Of a stretch of 15,149 bases of DNA, positions 1 to 7,000 are shown in pieces. The stretch spans positions 1 through 15,149 of the forward strand of contig JACQWZ010000052.1 in the NCBI GenBank assembly GCA_016209005.1, read 5' to 3'. The position numbers were made by a program, and so were the translations under genes. This DNA comes from Candidatus Kuenenbacteria bacterium (lineage in GTDB: Bacteria; Patescibacteriota; Patescibacteriia; UBA2591; PGYQ01). Positions within the stretch are counted from its first letter, which is position 1; the number at the start of each line of letters is the position of its first letter. The notes under the pieces are model-generated. The model did no database searches, was not told the origin of the DNA, and saw only the letters and a list, made by a program, of their open reading frames with translations.

Positions 1-198
1 CTAATGGGATTGATTTTTAATTCTGTATTTTTAATCTAAAATTTAAAATCTAAAATTTCTAATCTCTTTTAAACGCCCCTACAAAAATCTTACGCATTGA
101 CCTGTTGAAGACAGACATCAACAGATCATCAACATAAAACCTAAAAACAAATCGCAAATTATTGAATTTTGTTATACTGTTCTATTATTCTTTTTGTC
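1..198. other. Non-coding 3' flank of the VirB6-like tail gene
   Basis: I see no supported gene here. The segment holds AT-rich near-repeats of the form AATCTAAAATTT (about 34-60) and, at 74-85, CGCCCCTACAAA. That string matches the arm of the palindromic repeat found at 11394-11464, so it is probably a remnant copy. Around 103-131 there are GTTGA/TCAAC inverted pieces, but no convincing stem followed by a T-tract, so I do not call a terminator. Confidence 0.5.
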
Positions 199-800
199 TT
201 ATGGTTGTTGCGCTGCTTGTGCTGTTCGCGCTGCTCTTGCCGCCGCCGCTTGCGCTACTTGCGCTGTTTGCACTGCTCGCGCTGCTGCTTGCTCTGCTTG
301 TGTTGCTGTTGTTAATTGTGTTCGCGCTTGTTGCTCTTGTTGTCTTGTTTGTTTTTCTTTTGCTGATTCTTGTCGCGCTTGTTGCGCTGTTTGTTGTTGT
401 GCTTGTTGCGCTTTTGGTAATTTTTGTTCTTTTTGTGCCACTATTATTTGCGCTTGTTGCGCTGCTTGCGCTGCTCTTGCCGCTGTCGCTAATTTTTGCT
501 GTCGCTGTGTTACATCTGTTTCTGCCGCCGCTTCTGCTGTCGCTGTTGTTGCTATTAATTGTTGCTTTAATTGTTCTTGTTTTGCTTTTACTAAATCTTT
601 TTGTATTTTTTCTAAAGCTTGTTGCGCTGCTTGCGCTTGTTGCGCTGCTTGCGCTTGTTGCGCTGCTTGCGCTTGTTGCGCTGCTGTTGCTGTTGCTAAA
701 TCTTGTTGTGCTTTCGTTGTTGTTGTTGTTGCTGTTGTTAAATCTTGTTGCGCTTTTATTGTTGCTTGTGTTGCTTGTTGTTCTGTATCCTTTGTTTTTG
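199..800 (-). repeat. Low-complexity Ala/Gln codon-repeat region in the VirB6-like tail
   Basis: The 3' end of the gene is dominated by GCN and CAA codons. It includes three perfect tandem 18-bp units at 619-636, 637-654 and 655-672 (plus-strand unit TTGTTGCGCTGCTTGCGC), followed by a degenerate fourth. Each unit encodes a six-residue Gln/Ala repeat. Degenerate copies continue on both sides as Ala/Gln runs with Arg, Lys and Thr. The protein prediction is a long amphipathic or coiled-coil helix. Long open frames on the plus strand here are antisense by-products of the biased codons. Confidence 0.85.
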
Positions 801-2601
801 GTATTGAATATTGTGTATCTGCGTTTGCAACTCTACTTGCTAAAGACTTACCCGCTTCTGTGTGTTTTATTTTATCAATTAAATCTTGAACCGCGCTATC
901 GTCTTCATTTTTCCAAAGATTTTTTAATTGTATATCCATGCCTGCCGTACTAAATAATTTTATCAATTCAGGATTTAATTCCCCTCTCGTAATAAGATCT
1001 TTTATAGAATCAAAATTATCTTGTATAAGTAATTTACCGGGATCGGTTATTTTCCCATTTTCTTCTGTAATATATTTTGGCATTTTCATGCATATTTCTC
1101 TTGCGGTTTTTGCTACTCCTATTTCATTGTGTCGAGCTAAATCAATTTCATTTTTATTTCTTGCTTTATATTCACCATCTTTCTTATTTATGCCAACTGT
1201 TTTATCAAATTGCGCTTGACCTTCTCTTCCGGCTATCGCGCCTATTTCCGCTTGAAGTCCAAGAGCTTCTTGATCATCCATATTCAAATCTGTTTTTATT
1301 TTTTTCATAAACCCAATATATCCTTCTGTATTATCAGTTCTGCCTTGTTCTTTTAATAAATCATCAAGCCCCTCTTTTTCGGCTATTAAAGCCAAAATAG
1401 CCTTTATTTTTAAATCGTCTTTTGATTTTAAAGCCTTTTTAAAAGCGCTTGTAAGTTGCGGGAGAGTAAAGTCTTTATGTTTATCTTTTATTGTAGAAAT
1501 AAGGCTTCTTTCTTTTATCTTATCTTCCACTGTGTCTGGAGCAATAGCTTGTTTTCTCTTATCTATTCGTTCTAATTCTTTAAATCCATTATCAATTGCG
1601 GTTGTTCCTGTTCCTGATGTTATTCCAAATAGTTGTTCTTTTTGGCCTTTCCAAGTACTAATAAATTGGTCTGCTGTTATTCCTGCATTAGCACCTGTTG
1701 TACCCGCTATAATTTCTTCTTCTGTTGGTCCATTATTATATTCTTTTGCTTTTTTAAGTTTCCATTCTTTTTCAAATTCTGCCATTTTTTTAATTCCTTC
1801 TGAATCTGTGGCTAATGCCGTATGAGTTGCTGGATCTAAAACTATATTATTGTCAGCTGCATATTTCTCTATTTCTGCTTGAATAGGGACAGCTGTTACT
1901 TGACTGCTTATAACATTTTCCTGTGTTTCTTCATCTCTTTTTAATTTTTCTATTTCTTTTCTACCACTCCATCCCGTAAGAAAAGTTTTTTGAAATCCAC
2001 TTATTATTCCTGAATAATTTCTATAATGACTCTCAGAACCCATACCAGTTAATGCCCCTTTCAATCCGCCAGTTCTTAAATTTATTCCGGCTCTAACATC
2101 TCCCATTCTCATCCATTCTGCCTCCTGTCCCTTTTTTGCTTCAGCGCGTTTTCTAAAAATATCTCTTAGGTTGAATGAAATTCCTTGCATTCTGCCACCC
2201 CATGCCTCTCCAGCATATAATTTTTTACCAAATCGACTAGCCATTCTAAATGGTTTTGTTAAAGGGCGTTGAATAAGTTGTTTTAATCCAAATCCTCCAA
2301 CTTTCTTCGCTAAATTCATAGCCATGCCAGCGCCGGCGACGCCGAGTTGTTGAGCGACCATCATTGATCCGCATAACATTCCAATCGCAATAATATAACT
2401 CAAAAGATGACTTGAACTGCTGACGGTTGAAATACTAGCATAAAGCTCTTTTGAAATTCCTAAATCTGGCACATTTTCTTCAATTACTACTTTTGTTTCG
2501 CCCGTTTTTCCTTCTAAGATTCTTTTTTCTGCAGTAAAACCTACATCGACCGTTGACATTACTATTAAAGATAACATAAAAAGAAAGCCATTGCTGGTCA
2601 T
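199..2601 (-). CDS. C-terminal piece of a split VirB6/TrbL-like membrane protein with a long soluble Ala/Gln-rich tail
   Basis: Product of 800 residues, starting at the ATG that overlaps the upstream stop by four bases (ATGA). Residues 5-22 are a hydrophobic helix (MLSLIVMS) that would be the continuation of a membrane segment begun in the upstream frame. A second hydrophobic stretch is at about 65-83. From about 100 the protein is soluble, basic at first and then charged and helical. Residues about 605-800 are an Ala/Gln-rich, coiled-coil-like tail with perfect hexapeptide repeats. VirB6/TrbL proteins are polytopic inner-membrane channel parts of type IV secretion systems, and a long soluble extension after the last helix would be cytoplasmic here. 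The function of the tail is not recognised. The start may be an artefact of a frame disruption (see 2572-2603). Confidence is high that this is coding and moderate on the family. Confidence 0.8.
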   Translation of the reverse strand: MTSNGFLFMLSLIVMSTVDVGFTAEKRILEGKTGETKVVIEENVPDLGISKELYASISTVSSSSHLLSYIIAIGMLCGSMMVAQQLGVAGAGMAMNLAKKVGGFGLKQLIQRPLTKPFRMASRFGKKLYAGEAWGGRMQGISFNLRDIFRKRAEAKKGQEAEWMRMGDVRAGINLRTGGLKGALTGMGSESHYRNYSGIISGFQKTFLTGWSGRKEIEKLKRDEETQENVISSQVTAVPIQAEIEKYAADNNIVLDPATHTALATDSEGIKKMAEFEKEWKLKKAKEYNNGPTEEEIIAGTTGANAGITADQFISTWKGQKEQLFGITSGTGTTAIDNGFKELERIDKRKQAIAPDTVEDKIKERSLISTIKDKHKDFTLPQLTSAFKKALKSKDDLKIKAILALIAEKEGLDDLLKEQGRTDNTEGYIGFMKKIKTDLNMDDQEALGLQAEIGAIAGREGQAQFDKTVGINKKDGEYKARNKNEIDLARHNEIGVAKTAREICMKMPKYITEENGKITDPGKLLIQDNFDSIKDLITRGELNPELIKLFSTAGMDIQLKNLWKNEDDSAVQDLIDKIKHTEAGKSLASRVANADTQYSIPKTKDTEQQATQATIKAQQDLTTATTTTTKAQQDLATATAAQQAQAAQQAQAAQQAQAAQQALEKIQKDLVKAKQEQLKQQLIATTATAEAAAETDVTQRQQKLATAARAAQAAQQAQIIVAQKEQKLPKAQQAQQQTAQQARQESAKEKQTRQQEQQARTQLTTATQAEQAAARAVQTAQVAQAAAARAARTAQAAQQP

Positions 2602-2603
2602 AC
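2572..2603 (-). other. Frame disruption: in-frame TGA plus -1 offset inside a conserved membrane segment
   Basis: Reading the upstream frame through its stop gives V-stop-P-A-M-A-F-F-L. The downstream frame takes over with L-S-L-I-V-M-S. If the TGA (2598-2600) were GGA, and one G were added after the TG at 2575-2576, the sequence would read V-G-P-A-M-A-F-F-L-W-L-S-L-I-V-M. From memory of the family, that is the expected Gly-Pro-x-x-Ala-Phe-Phe-x-Trp-Leu start of the last VirB6-type helix. Adding a single base at the stop instead also fuses the two frames, but gives an unnatural TSNGF helix start. The joint is therefore probably a lesion or an assembly error, although ATGA coupling would still allow both halves to be made. 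Confidence 0.6.
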
Positions 2604-3407
2604 AATTAGATATTTAGTAAATGCAATCCACCATTGTTGAGCGTATTTTGCTCCGCCAGGAAAAGCTGACAAAAGATAAGCCAAAGGAGAAAGCACAACT
2701 AAAAACCAAATCATTATAATTCTAATTAAAAAAATTAAAATTGTTCCCAGGGTTACAGAAATAGCCACAATAACTAAAACTAATGCTAACAAAAGCGCTC
2801 CCATTATTTCTAAATAACTCATATTTGCCTCTTTTGCCTCTTGTGTTTTAAAACCCCAACTTAATATTTGATCTAATTGAAAAGCACTAGCCATATTTCC
2901 GGCTGCCGCTTCTTTATATCCATCAACAAAAGTCATCATAACCACTTGACTAAGATCAATCAAAAGCCCGCAAATCATTTTTGAAAAATTTATCAAGATG
3001 GCCATTAGAAGCAATTTTGGCAATAATTTTTTATAATTATAAGTTTCAATTCCCAGAATAGTGCTAATAGCGATAATTAAAAGAACAATCACAAAAAACA
3101 TATTTGCCACATCTCTAATTATCGCCCAACCCTCGGTTATCGCCGGCGCGTTAATAAAATCATTGTATGAACTGACGGCGATTAATATTTGAATAATAAC
3201 AATTAATAATTTAGCTAAAAGTCCAATTATCCCATATAAAACTATACTAACACATCCCAAAACTCTTGCCCCTAAATCTCCAAAAATAAAACCCAATAAT
3301 CCCGCCGCCGCATTGGCTGAATGAGGAAATATAAAAAAAAGACTGGCCAGGAGAAAAATTGGCAGAATGTAGAAAAATATAAATTTGTGTTTTGTTAATT
3401 TTTTCAT
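2598..3407 (-). CDS. VirB6/TrbL-like polytopic membrane protein, N-terminal piece
   Basis: Product of 269 residues. It has a signal-peptide-like N-terminus (basic MKKLTKHK, hydrophobic core, ANA-AA cleavage context near residue 34) followed by about five hydrophobic segments, at roughly 51-78, 101-119, 130-152, 202-225 and 225-247. The stretch with GWAIIRDVANMFFV, then LLPKLLLMAILINFSK, and the late WFLVVLSPLAYL-SAFPGG block are what I recognise as the conserved core of CPR VirB6/TrbL-like channel proteins of type IV secretion-like systems. The frame ends at TGA immediately after KYLIV, in the middle of what is normally a continuous membrane domain, and overlaps the next gene by ATGA. It is the only CDS in the window that ends in TGA. 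The start ATG directly follows a palindromic repeat, and no Shine-Dalgarno is visible. Confidence 0.78.
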   Translation of the reverse strand: MKKLTKHKFIFFYILPIFLLASLFFIFPHSANAAAGLLGFIFGDLGARVLGCVSIVLYGIIGLLAKLLIVIIQILIAVSSYNDFINAPAITEGWAIIRDVANMFFVIVLLIIAISTILGIETYNYKKLLPKLLLMAILINFSKMICGLLIDLSQVVMMTFVDGYKEAAAGNMASAFQLDQILSWGFKTQEAKEANMSYLEIMGALLLALVLVIVAISVTLGTILIFLIRIIMIWFLVVLSPLAYLLSAFPGGAKYAQQWWIAFTKYLIV

Positions 3408-3412
3408 AATTT

Positions 3413-3454
3413 TATTAGATTGCTTCGTCGCTGAGTACAGCTCCTCGCAATGAC
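3413..3454. repeat. 42-bp direct repeat, left copy
   Basis: Identical over 42 bp to 3793-3834 (core TTGCTTCGTCGCTGAG, then CTCCTCGCAATGAC). It starts 6 bp upstream of the VirB6-like start codon. The minus-strand translation has the RHCEE flavour typical of a widespread bacterial palindromic repeat, so this is a known style of interspersed element and not a gene. Confidence 0.9.
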
Positions 3455-3498
3455 AAAAAACATTCTGTCATTGCGAGGAGGCTTCCAACAAAGCAATC
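3417..3498. repeat. Imperfect palindromic element between the nuclease gene and the VirB6-like gene
   Basis: The left arm AGATTGCTT...CTCCTCGCAATGAC pairs with the right arm GTCATTGCGAGGAG...AAGCAATCT. The terminal 14-bp blocks are perfectly complementary around a loop of about 12 nt (AAAAAACATTCT). The inner parts of the arms differ, with GTCGCTGAGTACAG on one side and GCTTCCAAC on the other. Lying 5 bp after the nuclease stop, the transcript could fold as a long hairpin. This could attenuate or terminate between the two minus-strand genes, but no T-tract follows. Confidence 0.7.
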
Positions 3499-3502
3499 TC
3501 TC

Positions 3503-3790
3503 TTATAATTCATCGTATAAATCCTTCCATTCTTTGTTTATACTCTCAATCAACTTTATTTTTTTAGCTCTTGATCCGCCTTTAATTTGTTTTTCTCTTA
3601 AAATTGCATTTCCAATATCATTAAAAATTTCATAATAAACTAATTTAATAATATTATATTTTTTTGTAAAACCTTTAACAAGTTTTTCTTTATGCTCATA
3701 GATGCGTCTTGTTAAATTATTTGTCACTCCAGTATAAAGCGCTGTATTATTTTGATTGGTCATGATGTAAATAAAATATTGTCGTTCCAT
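3503..3790 (-). CDS. Small GIY-YIG domain nuclease (UvrC N-terminal/YhbQ-like)
   Basis: Product of 95 residues that is essentially one GIY-YIG domain. The first strand carries Y5 and the FIYIM segment. The second carries Y19-T-G21, followed by NNLTRRIYEH with R28/R29 as the expected catalytic Arg and H33. The acidic catalytic residue is probably E66 in ILREKQIKG. The length matches stand-alone UPF0213/YhbQ-like proteins, which are linked to DNA repair and structure-specific cleavage. I chose the ATG at 3788-3790 and not the longer frame reaching 3856, because the extra 22 residues are translated from the 42-bp repeat plus flank (RHCEELYSATKQ) and match no part of the domain. The gene lies between two identical repeats. 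Real substrate unknown. Confidence 0.85.
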   Translation of the reverse strand: MERQYFIYIMTNQNNTALYTGVTNNLTRRIYEHKEKLVKGFTKKYNIIKLVYYEIFNDIGNAILREKQIKGGSRAKKIKLIESINKEWKDLYDEL

Positions 3791-3792
3791 AA

Positions 3793-3834
3793 TATTAGAT
3801 TGCTTCGTCGCTGAGTACAGCTCCTCGCAATGAC
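3793..3834. repeat. 42-bp direct repeat, right copy
   Basis: Perfect copy of 3413-3454, beginning 3 bp upstream of the chosen start codon of the GIY-YIG gene. Both copies place the same sequence directly upstream of a minus-strand ATG, so the repeat forms the 5' leader of two adjacent genes. Confidence 0.9.
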
Positions 3835-4015
3835 GAATTATTATTTGAATTACCATTTGGGTTTTGATTAAAAATTAGGAATTGGAAATTAGAAATTAAA
3901 GCCCTCTTTATTGGTGTGTATTCGTGTTTTTAGACTAGCGGTTGATATAATCATTAATCTTCAACCTCAAGCGTTACTCCCGATATTACCTTTGTCTCTT
4001 TTTCCCAATTGTCAG
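3835..4015. other. Gap downstream of the giant Cys-rich gene
   Basis: No complete gene is seen. 3868-3900 is AT-rich, with near-repeats of ATTAGGAATTGGAAATTAGAAATTA. 3954-4019 on the minus strand is open and coding-like in a frame shifted from the giant gene, ending in TAA at 3954-3956. A TATAAT at 3946-3951 on the plus strand has no gene to serve. No terminator stem is evident. Confidence 0.4.
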
Positions 4016-7000
4016 TTATTGTTCCACAATTATTTTTCCAGCAAACGTAATTTGACCATTGATAGAAGAACAAGTAATATTATCGCCAGCGTATTTTCCA
4101 TTAGTACACCAACCCCAATTATCTTTCACACTAATTTTAGGAATAAATGTACATCCATTTTCTTGATTACAAACATAAACATGGCTATATTGAAAATATG
4201 TCTCGGTACAAGCTTGGGAAGAATCTCCAAAATCAGGATCAATTTTTTCGCATTCTTCCTTATGATTTTTAAATAAACCGCTTGAGGTTGACTTAGCTCC
4301 ATCTCCCCAATCAATTACAATTTCTTTTATTGGCATTTGATTTTTATCAACCCAAGCATAAAATTTCACAACCGCAGATAAAACACCCTCTCCGCCCACT
4401 ATATCCTCTCTATTATATTTACCATTAATAGTAAATTTACCTATGCCATTTATTGCGGCTGGACACCAATTTTCTGTAACTTTACAACCTTCTATATCTA
4501 TTGCTTGAATTTGAACAGAATTATTTACACCTTTTTCTTTTGTAATATTCCAAGGGGTTATATCTTGATCTGTTTCTATATATTGAGAAATTCCCGGACT
4601 TCCCATTGTCATTTCTTTTTCTACACACAAACCTTTTTCATTGCTACAATCTGAAGGATTAGAACATGCATTCTTATTTGTTCCACTCACGCAAAATTTA
4701 TTTGTTCTACAAATTCCATTTGTAATTTCTGTAAGATTTCCAATTTGAACTTTTGGTTCTGTGCCATCCTTACATTTTTTTCCTAAATCAACTAAATAAG
4801 AAGGGTTTTCATCTATACATTTTTGCATACAATCGCTTATTGTTTGTGTTGATAAAATATAATCCCCCTCTGGACATTTTTTTACTTCTTTATTATTACA
4901 TTGACTGTTAGGATTACAAGACACCAAAGTACACTTCATATTATTGCAAACCCCTTGAGTATTATTTATTGTTGGACATGTAATAGTAGACTCACATTTT
5001 GTTATTCCATCATTACACATTCCTTCACATTTATTAGAAGAGCACTGATTATTATTTACGCAAGATTTATTTTCATCATTACATTTTCCAGCATTACATA
5101 TTACACCCGCTAAACAATCAAAATCTGGATTACAATTTCCTGTATAATATTCTTGAGGAGGGTTTTCATTATTTAAAGCTTTTTGTCCTAAGCCATTATC
5201 ACAAGTATTTGCCTTACATTCTCCTGTAATTCGACAATTTGCGTTTTCATTACAAAAAGTATAAGGAGATGATTTATAATTATAAGAATTTTCATCACAA
5301 ACTTTTATTTTATATTTTTCTTCTCCTTTTTGCCATTTATAAAATTTCATTGATTTAGCAAAAATTTCTTGAAGCGCTAATATATTTTTTTCATAATCAT
5401 TAACCCCCACATAAGTTCCACATTGTCCTCCCTGATAAAGATAAACAGACTTATCTTTAATTGGCATAGTTGTATCAGTTGGTAAGGCGCCAAAAAGCCC
5501 GCATTTAGTATCATAAATAAAATTATTTTTAGTTATAAATTTTGGAATTTTTTGATCTTTCCAAATTCTGTCTGTCCAAGCATTACTTTCACTCCAAGCA
5601 GTTCCTTTTTCTGTTGTCGCAACTATTTGAGTGCATATTTTTAAACCATTACATTTAGCAGAATCCTTTATGAAAGAATTTCTTTGATCAGTAGCTATCT
5701 CATAACATCCTTCACCTTGATTAGGAACACAAGTCCATTCTGCATTCGTTTTAAACCATTTGGTCCAAGTATGACATCTACTTTGATAATACCCTTTTAG
5801 GCATCCTCCACAATCTGTGCCAAACCACCACGTTAGCCACCGGTCATCATCAGTATAATTTTTTTCTGTCCTCCATTCAAAATTCCCTTCTTTTTTTAAA
5901 CAATAATAAGGACCTGAACCAAATCCCAACTCAACACTCCCAGGATTAAATCCAGCGTCTATGGAATTAATATAAGTATTTATTTCTCCAGAAACAAGAT
6001 CGCTAGGATACCACGTTAAACAAGCATTTTCATTTCCAACTTGAGTGTTTAGATCCTTTTCTAAACAATAACCCTTCCACCCCAAATATTGATTCAATTT
6101 TTTAATTGTGTTACATCGTCCTTTTATTCCACAATCATTATCGCTAGAGCATAAAATTCCCATTTTTGTTTTTTTTGTTTTATCGTCAATTCCATCAGTG
6201 CAAATTCCTGTTATTTCTGATTTACTATTTTGAAAATAAGCAAAATTATAGTCCGTTGTCTCTACTTTAATATAACTGCATTCACAGGCATCATCTTTTT
6301 CTTCTTCTTGGCTACAAAAATTCGCGTTTTGAAAACCATCTTGATTAGACATACTTTTTAAAAAAGGAGAAGTGGCTTCTGGATAGGCGCGACATGATTT
6401 AGATATTGCGTTTTCTTCTGTTTGAGTTTTATAAGCTAATTTCCAATTTGGAATAGTTTCTCCTTTTTTTTGATAATTTATTTGATCCAAAGTAAAAATT
6501 GGATATTGGTCAGCAATAGAATAACCACTATAATCCAGACCCCCCCACAAAATATTTCTATTTTGATAATTTTCTTCAGTTAAAGATATTGTTTCTGCGC
6601 ACCTTTTATCTTTACATCTCCCAGACAAACAATCTAAATCATTAATACATTCCTCTCCTGTTTTTGCAATAACCCATCCCAGTTTGCTACACTCAGAAGA
6701 ACTATTATCTGCAAATTCTCTACAAAGTCCATTTTTGTCACATATCTTTTTTTTCTTTCCTTCACTAAATATTTCTGTGCTATTTTCACAAGAAAGCCAT
6801 TGACCGCAAACTCTGTCGCGAGCGACTTTAATTAAAGAATTTGCCGTGCATTTTTTTATTACATCTTTTTTACATCCATCAGGCAAAGGCTCTTTTAAGA
6901 CCGCTCCATTAAAACAAGATGGGGAATTACAATCTGTAACTGGAGAAACAGCCTTATTTTGTTTTTCGCTTTCATTATAAGTTGCATCCGCGTCATAAAT

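Noticed and set aside
162..953. Leu/Val-rich and Cys/Ala-rich open frames on the plus strand
   Set aside because: They are antisense readings of the Ala/Gln codon repeats. The composition is a simple repeat artefact, with no start context.
2577..2583. Programmed -1 frameshift at CTTTTTA joining the two VirB6-like frames
   Set aside because: A TGA lies upstream in the same frame, so ribosomes would have to read through it first. The heptamer is also not a good slippery site.
2598..2600. Genetic code 25 (TGA = Gly), suggested by the Gly expected at this codon
   Set aside because: No other CDS, including the 2,443-residue one with many Gly codons, contains an in-frame TGA, and a frame offset would remain.
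3411..3834. CRISPR array, considered because of identical repeats
   Set aside because: There are only two direct copies, the spacing is 380 bp and contains a gene, and no spacers or cas genes are present.
3791..3856. N-terminal extension of the GIY-YIG protein (RHCEELYSATKQ)
   Set aside because: It is translated from the 42-bp repeat and is not part of the nuclease domain; the ATG at 3788-3790 fits better.
3946..3951. TATAAT box on the plus strand
   Set aside because: No plus-strand gene follows and there is no suitable -35.
4901..5113. Plus-strand open frames inside the giant gene (also near 8168, 8452 and 10101)
   Set aside because: They are antisense shadows of a well-supported minus-strand coding region and have no recognisable protein features.
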